A stretch of 64,000 nucleotides of DNA from Pirellulaceae bacterium (GCA_028280445.1 JANQLU010000005.1:62001-126000); one strand, 5' to 3'. Positions 36,821 to 46,392 are shown, numbered from the stretch's first letter. Numbers and translations: made by a program. Notes: generated by a model from the sequence alone, not told the origin.

Positions 36821-37639
36821 ATGAAACTTAACTCGCTGACAACCGCAATCTGCTTGATCGTAGCCGCAATAACCTCAGTCAATGTAAACGCACAAGATTT
36901 GTTCAACAAAAACAAAGGCGGACTGACTTCCGCATTTTCCAAACCACAAACCAATGGCAACGTCGATTTGTCATCTTCAAAATTCTCGATGGCAGAACTC
37001 GACAAGTATGTCGAAGCTCGTGAATTCACGCAAGAAAAACGAATGAAAAATGGCAACGGCTATATGTTGACCTACAAACACGATACTTGGACGTTTCCCG
37101 TTGACGTCGTTTTCAGCAAAGGCAAAACACGACTTTGGTACACATTTTATCTGTCAACCGTTCCTGCGGACGTTAACCCGAACGAATGTGCCGCTGAATT
37201 CATGAAACTGATGAATGCAAACGGTTCATGGGGCGACTATTTCTTCCGCTACATTCCCAAAACACGTCGAATCGTGATGGTCGGTGCCGTTCATACTGAC
37301 GGTCAAGTCACTCAGGAAAAACTGGATAATCAAATGCAAATGATGTCAAAATTTGCAGTTGCGACCAAAGATCTCTGGAACACCAAAACCTGGGGCGACG
37401 CTCCGAAACACGTGGGAACTTGGAAATCAGATTCAATGACTTTGAAATTGACTCGCTCTGGCAGATTTGAACTCAAAACAAACTCAAACACCTCAACTGG
37501 TTCGTTTCAGATCGCTGACGGTAAAATCACGATGACTGAAAAAAGTGGCGAAAAAATCAATGGTTCGCTTCGATTCACCGACGCCAACCACTTTGAATTG
37601 AACGTCAATGGAAATCAAATGAAATTCGTTCGAATGTAA
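36821..37639 (+). CDS. Secreted lipocalin-like hypothetical protein (paralogue of 771-1601)
   Basis: 272 residues from the ATG at 36821, with GGAG eight bases upstream. It is collinear with the 771 protein throughout. Shared features are a signal peptide ending NAQ, DLFNKNKGGL, SMAELDKYV, a TWTFPV...FSKG...LWYTF middle, NGSWGDYFF, DLWNTKTWGDAPKHVGTW and a C-terminal small barrel ending NQMKFVRM. Two copies 35 kb apart with the same architecture indicate an old duplication retained for a shared unknown role, perhaps binding a hydrophobic ligand. A strong terminator follows. Confidence 0.8.
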   Translation: MKLNSLTTAICLIVAAITSVNVNAQDLFNKNKGGLTSAFSKPQTNGNVDLSSSKFSMAELDKYVEAREFTQEKRMKNGNGYMLTYKHDTWTFPVDVVFSKGKTRLWYTFYLSTVPADVNPNECAAEFMKLMNANGSWGDYFFRYIPKTRRIVMVGAVHTDGQVTQEKLDNQMQMMSKFAVATKDLWNTKTWGDAPKHVGTWKSDSMTLKLTRSGRFELKTNSNTSTGSFQIADGKITMTEKSGEKINGSLRFTDANHFELNVNGNQMKFVRM

Positions 37640-37658
37640 TTTGAAACGACCCAACAAA

Positions 37659-37690
37659 AAAAGCCGTTCCACTCGGAACGGCTTTTTTCT
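37659..37690 (+). terminator. Intrinsic terminator
   Basis: AAGCCGTTCC (37661-37670) pairs with GGAACGGCTT (37675-37684) across a four-base loop, followed by a T run. Confidence 0.92.
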
Positions 37691-37735
37691 TTTGATAACA
37701 GGTCGGAGGAATTATCAAATGTTTGGTGAGTGCGA

Positions 37736-37948
37736 CTAGGACGGACGCATTAGTTGTTCAAACCATACGGACCAGTGTTCGAATGTCCCGACGATTAAAA
37801 CGCCAAGTGCAATCAGGAGCAAGCCGAACAGAAAAGTTACAAAATCAGATATCGCTTTACGATTTCTCTGAGCCTTAACATCTAGTGCCCATCGCTTCAG
37901 TTCTTGTTGAACGTATTTTTCGGTTTCCAGTTCTTGCCGTTTCAACAT
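37736..37948 (-). CDS. Small membrane protein, hypothetical
   Basis: 70 residues: a charged amphipathic N-terminal helix (about 1-30), one strong transmembrane helix (FVTFLFGLLLIALGVLIVG, about 37-55) and a short Trp-rich tail. GGAGCCAGGA precedes the ATG on the coding strand. There is no recognisable family. It has plausible coding character and a sensible start, so it is kept as a probable real gene. Confidence 0.5.
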   Translation of the reverse strand: MLKRQELETEKYVQQELKRWALDVKAQRNRKAISDFVTFLFGLLLIALGVLIVGTFEHWSVWFEQLMRPS

Positions 37949-38113
37949 TCCTGGCTCCAGTGAATCGTTTACCGTTTTACCGATTCACCAACATCGCAAT
38001 TGGCATTCCATATCAAAAAACGGGAAAAATGCTGCAACGGTGCAACAATGCGATGCAACCACACGACATGTGTTGAAAAAACGAAACAAGTATTTCAGCA
38101 TTGAGGATTTCCG

Positions 38114-38138
38114 GGAGGGCGAGGCTCCTGCCGAGCCG
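38114..38138. repeat. Family D repeat (GGGAGGGCGAGGCTCCTGCC)
   Basis: GGGAGGGCGAGGCTCCTGCC followed by GAGCC. The core GAGGCTCCTGCCGAGCC is itself partly palindromic. It lies just left of a family C palindrome, the same D-C order seen at 19198-19342 and 62199-62332. Confidence 0.75.
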
Positions 38139-38147
38139 CAAACCATT

Positions 38148-38226
38148 GAGCAACAAGACGCCTGCCGCCGGTGGTTGAACGCGCGTCGAACCAGCGGCTA
38201 GCGCCGGCTAGCCTTGCCGCTCACAG
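38148..38226. repeat. Family C palindrome, diverged
   Basis: The left arm is degraded (GAGCAACAAGACGCCTGCCG) but the right arm GGCTAGCCTTGCCGCTCAC is intact, with GGCTAGCGCC duplicated. Confidence 0.65.
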
Positions 38227-38317
38227 GATCAGGCTCCTGCCCGGAATAAATTTGGAAACGTGAAAAAGAACACATCTGAACATCTATTCGTTAGCTGAGC
38301 GTTATCCCCGTGTATTG

Positions 38318-38367
38318 GCTCGGCGGGAGCCTCGCCCTCCCAGCCTCGCCCTCCCGGAGCCTCGTCC
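38318..38367. repeat. Family D repeat, inverted tandem copies
   Basis: GGCGGGAGCCTCGCCCTCCC is followed by two further partial units (AGCCTCGCCCTCCC, GGAGCCTCGTCCTCCC). They are inverted with respect to the copy at 38114. Confidence 0.75.
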
Positions 38368-38499
38368 TCCCACTCAAATACCTGATTTTCCCTCTCAACA
38401 ACTGGTTTCAATACAAAATCGCTATTTCAATAAAAAGATGTGTAATAAATGGCTTTCACTTCAGAGATACTGGTGTTAACTCACTGTTTCGAGCATCCT

Positions 38500-39141
38500 A
38501 TGACACGACTTCCCCAAACACGGCACAGCTTGATTTTACGCTTGAAAGATCGGAGCGATGATGCCTGGGAAGAGTTCGTTGAGATTTACGAACAGGCTTT
38601 GTACAGGTTCTGCTGTTCGCGTGGGTTACAAGAAGCCGATGCACGCGATGTTACCCAAGACGTCCTCTCCGCGGTCGAACGACGTATTGACACCTGGAAA
38701 AACGATCCATCCAAAGGAAGTTTTCGAGGCTGGTTGTTTCGAGTCGCAAGAAATGTGGCCGTCGACAAATTGATTGAGCTGTCCAAAAAGATTTCCGCCA
38801 GTGGAGACACCCGTGTCATTCAAGCGCTGGCCGAACATCCCGATTCGACAGAACAACAACAGTCGGCATTCTGGTTCGAATATCGCCGCGCTTTGTTTAA
38901 TTGGGCGGCTGAAAAAGTAAAACCCGAAGTCAACACGAAAACCTGGCAAGCGTTCTGGTTAACGGCAATCGAAGGCAGAAAACCCGATCAAGTCGCCAAA
39001 GAAGTTGACATGTCCATCGGTGGAGTTTACACGTCGAAATGTCGCGTTGTCGCTCGCATCAAGGCGATGATCTCGAAACTCGATGTTGATCAATTCACCG
39101 GTGAAGATTTGATTGAGGAAATTCGCGTCCAGTCGATTTAG
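38500..39141 (+). CDS. ECF-family RNA polymerase sigma factor (module 2)
   Basis: 213 residues from the ATG at 38500. The longer frame to 38449 adds an unlikely Cys/His-rich start. Region 2 is SLILRLKDRSDDAWEEFVEIYEQALYRFC with ARDVTQDVLSAVERR, and RGWLFRVARNVAVDKL follows. Region 4 is near 165-205 (FWLTAIEGRKPDQVAKEVDMSIGGVYTSKCRVVARIKAMI). It is partnered with the kinase that starts 40 bases downstream. The sequence is clearly different from module 1, so the two circuits are probably not interchangeable. Confidence 0.9.
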   Translation: MTRLPQTRHSLILRLKDRSDDAWEEFVEIYEQALYRFCCSRGLQEADARDVTQDVLSAVERRIDTWKNDPSKGSFRGWLFRVARNVAVDKLIELSKKISASGDTRVIQALAEHPDSTEQQQSAFWFEYRRALFNWAAEKVKPEVNTKTWQAFWLTAIEGRKPDQVAKEVDMSIGGVYTSKCRVVARIKAMISKLDVDQFTGEDLIEEIRVQSI

Positions 39142-39180
39142 ATTAACACGACAAAACGTTCCCAAACGGATTAGAAAAAA

Positions 39181-42100
39181 ATGACACATCTAAAAAATAA
39201 TTGCTTGGAAACCCAACGGCTGGTTCGCCTGATTCACGAACAATTTGACGAACATGATGAATCGGAAATTGTTGCCCACATCGACCAATGTCCTCGATGT
39301 CAAAATGCACTGGAACGCGCTGCCGCAGGACAAGAAATCTGGGGCGAGCTTCAAGCTCACTTGGCGGGCGAATTGAGTTCGGGACTGCCGGCAACTAATA
39401 CAACTCACGACAATACGGTGACCCGCGCTGAAATCGAATTGCAAAAACTGCAAAACTACCTCGGACCAACCGATGACCCCGACTACCTCGGTCGATTGGG
39501 CAACTACGAAGTTTGTGGACTTATCGGACAAGGCAGCACCGGTATCGTTGTCAAAGCCTTTGAACCGAAACTCTCACGCTACGTCGCCATCAAAATCCTG
39601 TCACCGGCTTACTCCAGCAATGGCCCGGCCAGGGTTCGATTCGAACGGGAAAGTCGCTCTGTTGCGGCCGTGGCTCATGAACATGTCGTTCCTATTTTTG
39701 CTGTCGATGAATACCGCGATTTGCCATATATCGTCATGCAATATGTGCCTGGCGGATCACTGCAACAGCGCATCGATCACGATGGCCCGTTGGACACTTG
39801 CGGCGTCGTTCGGTTGGGCATGCAAATTGCCAAAGGCCTCAGCGCCGCGCACGCACAAGGTATCGTTCATCGCGATGTGAAACCCGCGAATGTCTTGTTA
39901 GAAAGCAACATCGACCGAGCAATGGTCAGTGATTTTGGGCTGGCACGGGTCGCCGATGATGCGGCGATGACCCGCAGCGGTGTGATCGCAGGGACTCCGC
40001 AATATATGTCTCCGGAACAGGCAAAAGGAAACCCCATCGACCTCCGTAGCGATTTGTTCAGCCTCGGCAGCGTGATGTACACCGCCGCAACCGGTCGTGC
40101 ACCGTTTCGTGCGGAAACCGTGTTTGGAGTGATTCAACGAGTCTGCGAAACCGAACCTCTGCCCGTTCGTGAAATCAATCCCAAAATCGATCGATGGCTG
40201 GAAGCGTTCATTAATAAACTTCACTCCAAAAACCGTGAAGATCGTTTTGAATCGGCCGAACAGGTCGTTGAGATTTTGTCCGCGGAGCTTGCCCACCTCC
40301 AAGGCCCATCGACGGTCGCCGCTCCCGAACGTCCGTGGTTTACACCAACGCGTAAAAAGCGATCGGGATTTTCCGTTGCGATCGCACTGGCAGCCATGTT
40401 TATCATTGGATCATTTTTTGCAGCATCCAGCTTTTTCAATTCGGACAACTCACCTGACGGTTTGACAACGGACCAGGAAGATCAAAAACCGGGCAACGCC
40501 AATCTTGTCATCGCCAATGCTGAGGCCAATTCTGACAAAACGGAAAACAAAGCCACCAAGTCACTGCCTGGCAAACCCGGAAAATTTGTCACGGTCGCCA
40601 AAAAATTCGATCGAGGAATCATCGATGGATACATGTTGTATCTTCCCAAATCGTATGACCCCAAATCCGAGAAACCTTACCCCGTCATCATGTACCTCCA
40701 AGGAGGTCAAGCGGTCGGTGGCAAGATCGACGAAGTTGCTTGTATCGGTCTGCCCAAATTGTTGAAAGAGGATCTGTGGAAAGAATCCGAATTCGAATTC
40801 GCCCGCTTTATCAAAGATACGTTTATCGTTGTTTGCCCTCACATGACCAAAGGCTCGTTTGACGAACGCCAATTCTACAACCAAGAAAAAGCGATCGCAC
40901 TAATCCGGGCTGAAATGATCAAAAATTACAACGGCGATACGTCGCGTGTTTATCTGGCTGGAGCAGGACGCGGCGGACATGGAACTTGGGGATTGGCCAC
41001 CCGCATGCCCAACGCATTTGCCGCGTTTGTTCCCGTCTCAGGTGATAATCATGGAATCAAAAACCACACGCTCCTGACGGCATTGCCGATCTGGGCCGCA
41101 CACGACAAACGTGATCCCTGTGTCGAGTACGAGGTCTCGTTGAAAACGATTGATGAACTAGATCAATCCAAAGATTGTCAATTCAAGCGAGTCCATCTCG
41201 ATGATTTGTCTGATTTCCAAGTGAAAAATCAAAACAAAGTATTCGTCACCCTGGATTGCGGTTGTGGATCGTCGACCGTATTTCGAAATCGCAAGGTCTA
41301 CGATTGGATGCTGCAATATCGATCCGATTCAGCATCACGCGTGAAAATCGAGGAAGCGCAAGAAAAGCATCGCCGAATGGCCAAAGCACTTGATAAAAAA
41401 CTAGAGCAAATGAAAAGCGATGAAAAACATGCCAAAGAGTTGCGTAAACGTTTCATCAATCAGCTCGCGGCAAAATACAAAATCGACTCCAACGGCAAAA
41501 TCGACAAGGCAATTGCGGTTCAAGCCGGTAAATTTGGCATGTCGGCAGAACGCTACGTTTCCATGATCACCGAAAAACGTGATATCTCGCTCGACGAATT
41601 CCGCCAGATCTTGAAAACCGATGTTGTTGTCAAGGAATTGAAAAAATCGAATCCGCAGCAGTTTAAAGCGGAGCTTAAAAATTTCCAGATCCGGCTGCAG
41701 GAATCAAAAACTCCGCAAACACCCAAAACTCCGGTCACCCCTTGGTCGGAACGCAAGACTCCCAAACAGAAACAAAAACAGGAAAAATCAAAATCAGACA
41801 CGAAACCCAAACAAGAAAAAAACAAACCGTTTCCAAAGATCGAAAAAGATTGGCCCAAACACACCGACACGATTAGCAAATCTTTTGCTACTAAAGCAGG
41901 CGGGAATCTGTTCGTGGATGTCGGCCAGGGCGGCATCAAACTGATCGCCGGGTCTGACGATAAATCTTCCGTGAAAGTCATTCGCGAAGTTCAAGCGGAG
42001 ACGATCGAGCAGGCCAAGGAGTTGATGAAAGTACATCAAGTCAAGTTTTCCACCAAGGCGGATAACAAACAGCAGGATGCTGATTTGAAAATCGAACATC

Positions 42101-42813
42101 GTTGGCCAAAAGAATTTCTGGAAGAACACAAAAATCATCATTTCAGAAACATTCAGTATGAAATTACGATGCCGGCGTACTACAACGTCAAACTCAACAC
42201 CGCCGGTGGCAAAATCGAAATTGCGGACCTCCGTGGTACCGTGGACGCCCGAACATCTGGCGGCAGAGTCATGCTAGGAAAAATCGACGGAACGTTATTG
42301 GCCATCACGTCCGGCGGTAGCGTTAAATTGACCGAATGCACACAAAACGCGGAGCTGCGTACGAGTGGCGGAAGCATCGATGTCGGTACGGCAGCCGCCA
42401 ATCTCGTTGCCAAAACTGGCGGCGGCCGAATTTGGATTGCCAAAGTCGGTGGCGACGTTTCGGCGAATACGTCCGGCGGCAGCATCAAAATCGAAAGTGC
42501 TTCAGGTCAAGTCGATGCGGAAACCAGCGGCGGTTCGATCCAACTCAATCTAACTCGCCAGCCGAAAAAAAATATCACGCTAAAAACGAGTGCCGGCGTG
42601 ATTAGGGTTGGTTTGCAAAAAGGCGTCAATTTGAAAATCAAAGCCCGTTCCAATGTTGGCAGTATTCAAGGCCCATTTATCAAAAGATCTCGCAAACTGA
42701 ATAACACCTACGACGGTTCGCTTGGTTCCAATGGCCCGACACTCCAGGCAACCAACAGTGCGGGATCGATCAGATTTTCTTACCTCGACGATGGTCCTGC
42801 TAAAAAACAGTAA
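39181..42813 (+). CDS. Ser/Thr kinase fused to a catalytically dead esterase-like domain and a DUF4097-like beta-solenoid (module 2)
   Basis: 1210 residues. In order, it starts with an N-terminal CPRC anti-sigma-like zinc segment (HxxxC-type, about 33-40). Next is a kinase domain (about 108-370; GQGSTGIV at 116-123, Lys138, HRDVKPAN at 230-237, DFG at 251-253) and a transmembrane helix (about 398-418). An alpha/beta-hydrolase domain (about 468-715) follows. It has the usual GTW landmark, but the nucleophile elbow reads GAGRGG, with Gly596 where Ser is expected. A charged helical linker with TPKTP and KQKQ runs (about 715-890) comes next. The last domain is a C-terminal parallel beta-solenoid with repeated TSGGS turns (about 905-1205). 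It forms an operon with the ECF sigma factor. The ectodomains probably bind a ligand. Confidence 0.88.
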   Translation: MTHLKNNCLETQRLVRLIHEQFDEHDESEIVAHIDQCPRCQNALERAAAGQEIWGELQAHLAGELSSGLPATNTTHDNTVTRAEIELQKLQNYLGPTDDPDYLGRLGNYEVCGLIGQGSTGIVVKAFEPKLSRYVAIKILSPAYSSNGPARVRFERESRSVAAVAHEHVVPIFAVDEYRDLPYIVMQYVPGGSLQQRIDHDGPLDTCGVVRLGMQIAKGLSAAHAQGIVHRDVKPANVLLESNIDRAMVSDFGLARVADDAAMTRSGVIAGTPQYMSPEQAKGNPIDLRSDLFSLGSVMYTAATGRAPFRAETVFGVIQRVCETEPLPVREINPKIDRWLEAFINKLHSKNREDRFESAEQVVEILSAELAHLQGPSTVAAPERPWFTPTRKKRSGFSVAIALAAMFIIGSFFAASSFFNSDNSPDGLTTDQEDQKPGNANLVIANAEANSDKTENKATKSLPGKPGKFVTVAKKFDRGIIDGYMLYLPKSYDPKSEKPYPVIMYLQGGQAVGGKIDEVACIGLPKLLKEDLWKESEFEFARFIKDTFIVVCPHMTKGSFDERQFYNQEKAIALIRAEMIKNYNGDTSRVYLAGAGRGGHGTWGLATRMPNAFAAFVPVSGDNHGIKNHTLLTALPIWAAHDKRDPCVEYEVSLKTIDELDQSKDCQFKRVHLDDLSDFQVKNQNKVFVTLDCGCGSSTVFRNRKVYDWMLQYRSDSASRVKIEEAQEKHRRMAKALDKKLEQMKSDEKHAKELRKRFINQLAAKYKIDSNGKIDKAIAVQAGKFGMSAERYVSMITEKRDISLDEFRQILKTDVVVKELKKSNPQQFKAELKNFQIRLQESKTPQTPKTPVTPWSERKTPKQKQKQEKSKSDTKPKQEKNKPFPKIEKDWPKHTDTISKSFATKAGGNLFVDVGQGGIKLIAGSDDKSSVKVIREVQAETIEQAKELMKVHQVKFSTKADNKQQDADLKIEHRWPKEFLEEHKNHHFRNIQYEITMPAYYNVKLNTAGGKIEIADLRGTVDARTSGGRVMLGKIDGTLLAITSGGSVKLTECTQNAELRTSGGSIDVGTAAANLVAKTGGGRIWIAKVGGDVSANTSGGSIKIESASGQVDAETSGGSIQLNLTRQPKKNITLKTSAGVIRVGLQKGVNLKIKARSNVGSIQGPFIKRSRKLNNTYDGSLGSNGPTLQATNSAGSIRFSYLDDGPAKKQ

Positions 42814-42837
42814 TGTCTTTTGGAGAGAGCAAACTGT

Positions 42838-42868
42838 AGCGGCCGGAAAACCTCCGGCCGTTTTTTTT
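42838..42868 (+). terminator. Intrinsic terminator after kinase 2
   Basis: CGGCCGG (42840-42846) pairs with CCGGCCG (42854-42860), followed by eight T. Confidence 0.9.
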
Positions 42869-42874
42869 ATTAAA

Positions 42875-42959
42875 TCGCAACCCGAAGCGTGAGCGAGGGA
42901 CCGCGTTTTACCGCACATCAACGTGCTTGTGGTCCCTCGCTCACGCTTCGGGTTGCGAT
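42875..42959. repeat. Family B palindrome
   Basis: TCGCAACCCGAAGCGTGAGC and its inverse complement end the element, with a 30-base centre. It is nearly identical in the arms to 26498-26580 but different in the centre. Confidence 0.9.
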
Positions 42960-42964
42960 GCAGA

Positions 42965-43022
42965 GTAGGGCCGGTTCCCACCGGCCAATCCAACAAAAAC
43001 GGCAGGTGGGAACCGGCCCTAC
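42965..43022. repeat. Family A palindrome
   Basis: GTAGGGCCGGTTCCCACCGG and its inverse, with one changed base in the right arm (GGCAGG for GGCCGG). Confidence 0.88.
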
Positions 43023-43246
43023 TTGAATAACAATACGTTTCATTCACAACATGCGCAACGTGAAAAAAATTCCGACGCTAGCAACTTCAGACGATTTCCA
43101 GACTCAATTGCCGTTAAAGTTTAACAAATCGAAACAACGATCAACGTTTCGCGCACCTGTCTGACAATTAAAACTAAAAAAACCCTCAAGAGCAGACGAT
43201 TTTAACAAGGAGAAACATCCAACAAAAAATTCGGTGGACCCTTGCC

Positions 43247-44515
43247 ATGCAAAAACTGCTTTCCACTTTGGTTGTCGTCCTGATTTGCGTTTCAGCATTT
43301 CAATCGTCTATCAACGCACAAGGAATTTTCCTGCCCGCCAGCGGTGCGGTGAATCGAGGCATGGGGGGAGCAACCACCGGTGCCGCTCTGGATGCCATTG
43401 GTTCGTTGTATTGGAACCCGGCGACCATCGCGGCTTTTGAACGGGACGAAATTGGTTTTGGTTTCGAAGCCGTTTACGCCCGCAACCGAATATCGTCCAG
43501 CATCATGGGCGTTGGTGCCGGATCAACCTCGGACGAAAGCGGCGCGGTTCCCGTTCCTTCGATTGGTTGGGTGCATCAAACCGCTAACCCGAATATCAAG
43601 TTCGGATTCGGATTGTTTGGTGCCGCAGGTTATTCGGTGAACATGCCGGCCGATGCAACCAATCCGATCTTGGGGCCTGCATTGGTAGGCCGTTACCAAA
43701 CTGACGCATCGTTTTTTCAAATGGCGCCGTCGTTGGCAATCACGATGACCGATCGATTGGCCATCGGCTTTGGACCCGTGATCAACATGGCTCGAATTTT
43801 TCTTGATCAAAACGCTTTCGTACCGCCGAACTTGCCATCCGCGACTTTTCCACGTGGAAATGGCACGCGGTATCACTGGGGCTTGGGCGCGCAATTAGGT
43901 TTTTATTACATCGTCAACGATGCCTTCCAAATTGGCGGCAACATTAAAACTCCGATGTGGTTTGAACCGTTTCGTTATCACAGCGAAACCGATACTGGCG
44001 CTCCACGCGTCGACGAAGTGTCCGTGACATTGCCGATGATCATTTCATTGGGTTCGGCCTACAAATATTCTCCCGGTATCACTTTTGCAGCTGACGTTCG
44101 CTACCTCAATTACAATGATGCCGACGCGTTTGGCGATCCCGCCGGATTCGGTCCCATGTTTAACGTTACCGGATTGGGTTGGAGCGATGTCTTTTCCGTT
44201 CATTTGGGTGGTCAATTTCAAGTGACCGAACGGCTGACATGGCGGGCGGGCTACATGTATGTCACCGATCTGTTCCCAAGCTCCGCAACGTTCTTTAATG
44301 TGGGTTCCGATATCGGATACCGTCACGCACCAACATTTGGCGGAAGCTACCGGCTCAACGAATTTGCCACCTTCAGTTTCGCCTACAACTACGTTCCTGA
44401 TTGGGGAACGACAGGCCCCATCGTTGCACCCATCGTTGGACCTGTTCCTGGAACGTCAGTCACCAACCGCACCGATGCTCATATCGCAACGTTCGGTATC
44501 AACATTCGTTACTAG
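43247..44515 (+). CDS. Outer-membrane FadL/OMPP1-family transporter
   Basis: 422 residues with a signal peptide (to SINAQ). The N-terminal GIFLPASGAVNRGMGGATTGAALDAIGSLYWNPATIAAF is the plug/hatch signature of the OMPP1/FadL/TodX family. The rest is a series of amphipathic beta strands ending in a terminal aromatic strand (HIATFGINIRY), as expected for a porin inserted by BamA. Family members carry hydrophobic compounds across the outer membrane, for example fatty acids or aromatics. The gene stands alone. Confidence 0.88.
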   Translation: MQKLLSTLVVVLICVSAFQSSINAQGIFLPASGAVNRGMGGATTGAALDAIGSLYWNPATIAAFERDEIGFGFEAVYARNRISSSIMGVGAGSTSDESGAVPVPSIGWVHQTANPNIKFGFGLFGAAGYSVNMPADATNPILGPALVGRYQTDASFFQMAPSLAITMTDRLAIGFGPVINMARIFLDQNAFVPPNLPSATFPRGNGTRYHWGLGAQLGFYYIVNDAFQIGGNIKTPMWFEPFRYHSETDTGAPRVDEVSVTLPMIISLGSAYKYSPGITFAADVRYLNYNDADAFGDPAGFGPMFNVTGLGWSDVFSVHLGGQFQVTERLTWRAGYMYVTDLFPSSATFFNVGSDIGYRHAPTFGGSYRLNEFATFSFAYNYVPDWGTTGPIVAPIVGPVPGTSVTNRTDAHIATFGINIRY

Positions 44516-44583
44516 GTTACGCCGTGATCGATCATAAACTCGACGCTTGAGGCTGATACAAACTCGACACTCGGGACTGATAC

Positions 44584-44650
44584 AAGCACGAAGCGCCAGC
44601 GAATGGTTTTGCACGGTCGAACCACTCGCTGGCGCGCCGTGCTTGTAAGA
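44584..44650. repeat. Inverted repeat of another family (ACAAGCACG... / ...CGTGCTTGT)
   Basis: ACAAGCACGAAGCGCCAGCG (44584-44603) and CGCTGGCGCGCCGTGCTTGT (44628-44647) are near-perfect inverse complements around a 24-base centre. A single copy was found in this window. Confidence 0.7.
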
Positions 44651-44731
44651 TTCGAAATCATCCGTGAAATTCTCTCGCCAATTGTTCAAATCTTCCTGCG
44701 CCACAGCACTCCATTTGGGCAAAAGTGCAAA

Positions 44732-46216
44732 TCACTTTTTGTTGCGTTTTTTGCGTCGGAAACTTGGATGTTTTCCGCCGCCGCCACCGTAATACGGGTA
44801 GCTGTCAAAAATATCGCCTTTGCCCAGCGCCCGAAGATCTCCAGTTTTTTTAAGTTCCGCATCGAGCTTTGCAGCCAATTTCGCTTTGACTTTCGCATAT
44901 TTCGGATCGGCGGTGATGTTGTTGAGTTGATACGGATCCTTGGCCATATCGTAAAGTTCTTCGGCGGGGCGTTTGGCAAATGAACAACGATACAGTTTTT
45001 GATGGAGTTGGTCGCGCTCGCGATTTTCAATCATGTACGTTTTGGTCGGGCTATTGTCAGTGTCCGAATACCAACCGCCTCTGAGCGTTGCTTTTTCGAA
45101 ATTTGGTGTTCCGTTGGGCCAACGGTCCGGTCGGTAATTGCGAATGAACATGTATTTTTCGGTTCGAATCGCGCGACTGGGATATCCGCCCATATCGGGT
45201 TTCTCCTGGGACGGCACGTGACGTTCCTTGCCGACCAGAACAAATGATCGATCTTTTGTTTTCGTAGATTCGTTGACAAACAAATCGGTCAACGTACGCC
45301 CTGTCATGTTTTCAGGAATCTTGATACCGGCAACTTCCAGAAACGTTGGTGCAAGGTCGGTCATGCTGACAAACTCATTGAGTTTCTGGTTAACGCGTTT
45401 GATTCCTTTTGGCCAACAAATCGCCAGAGGGACGCATGTTCCACTGTCGTACAAGTTACTTTTACAGCGTGGGAATGGCATGCCATGATCGCCGCTCATC
45501 ACAATCAGTGTATTCTCCAACTCTCCCGCTTCTTCGAGTTGCTTGAGCGCGCGCCCGACAAGTGTATCGAATCGTTGCACTTCAAAAAAATAATCTGCGA
45601 TATCGCCGCGGACGGTCTCGGAGTCTGGAAAATAACCGGGCACTTTGATTTTGCTCAAATCCATCCCGCTGTTTTTGCCCGAATTCAATTTGTAACCGCG
45701 ATGTGGGTCCGACGTTCCAAGCCAATAGAAAAACGGTTTATCCCGATCTCGTTTTTTCATAAACTCTGCAAACGATTTGAATCTCGGCCCGGTTGGTTTT
45801 CGGTTTCTTGTTTCCGCCCGCCCTGGCCCCCAAGCCTTGGATTGATGTCCGATTTGATACCCCGATTTGGCCAACATTTCTGGAAAGGTCTTGAATTTGT
45901 CCAGAAACACAGAATGTAAATTCGCGGCGCTTTCCAGTCGCCAATGGTATTGGCCCGTCATGATTGCCGCGCGTGACGGTGTACAACTGGGCGATGACAC
46001 ATAGGCGCGATTAAACAGCAATCCTTGTTTAGCAATCCGATCGAATGTTGGTGTTTTGATGACGGGAGTGCCATAGATACTTGCCTCCTGGCCCCAATCA
46101 TCTGCCAGGGCAAACAAAATGTTGGGACGTTTTTCGTCCGCAACGAGACCTGCCTGTAACGCGGTTGAAATTGCCGCCAACAAAATTACTAAAAACGAAA
46201 ATCGGCACATATTCAT
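44732..46216 (-). CDS. Secreted Cys-type sulfatase
   Basis: 494 residues from the ATG at 46216, giving a signal peptide (to LQAGLVA). The formylglycine motif is SCTPSRAAIMTG with the modifiable Cys78. Metal ligands Asp39/Asp40 lie in ALADDWG, and the C-terminal metal site is MSGDHGMPFPR with the Asp-His pair. A Lys/His-bearing LGTSDPHRG also fits. It hydrolyses a sulfate ester, presumably of a marine or algal polysaccharide. Maturation needs a formylglycine-generating enzyme, which is not in the window. The position near the structured RNA locus at 46502 is coincidental as far as can be seen. Confidence 0.92.
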   Translation of the reverse strand: MNMCRFSFLVILLAAISTALQAGLVADEKRPNILFALADDWGQEASIYGTPVIKTPTFDRIAKQGLLFNRAYVSSPSCTPSRAAIMTGQYHWRLESAANLHSVFLDKFKTFPEMLAKSGYQIGHQSKAWGPGRAETRNRKPTGPRFKSFAEFMKKRDRDKPFFYWLGTSDPHRGYKLNSGKNSGMDLSKIKVPGYFPDSETVRGDIADYFFEVQRFDTLVGRALKQLEEAGELENTLIVMSGDHGMPFPRCKSNLYDSGTCVPLAICWPKGIKRVNQKLNEFVSMTDLAPTFLEVAGIKIPENMTGRTLTDLFVNESTKTKDRSFVLVGKERHVPSQEKPDMGGYPSRAIRTEKYMFIRNYRPDRWPNGTPNFEKATLRGGWYSDTDNSPTKTYMIENRERDQLHQKLYRCSFAKRPAEELYDMAKDPYQLNNITADPKYAKVKAKLAAKLDAELKKTGDLRALGKGDIFDSYPYYGGGGGKHPSFRRKKRNKK

Positions 46217-46392
46217 GATGTTGCTTGTGTTGTTAATCCAGTGAGCTTGATTGCGAATCCCGACGTCAATGAGCTGCTGAGACAACGGATAGTTTAACCA
46301 CAGAACGACCCTGACGGCCAGCAATTTCGATATTTCGTTCTGGTTGCTGTCGAGAGTTTGGAAAACTCATTTCAATTAACAACTTGCCTCTT

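Larger units (their letters stand above)
37949..38499. other. Repeat-rich intergenic region before sigma/kinase module 2
   Basis: 550 bases without a convincing gene. It contains two family D elements and one family C palindrome (listed separately). The AT-rich 38400-38499 stretch probably carries the promoter of the sigma factor. Confidence 0.6.
42814..43246. other. Intergenic region with terminator and two palindromic repeats
   Basis: About 430 bases. A terminator at 42838 is followed by family B and family A palindromes. The region from 43023 to 43246 shows nothing beyond an AAGGAG site at 43208-43213, rather far from the next ATG. Confidence 0.6.
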
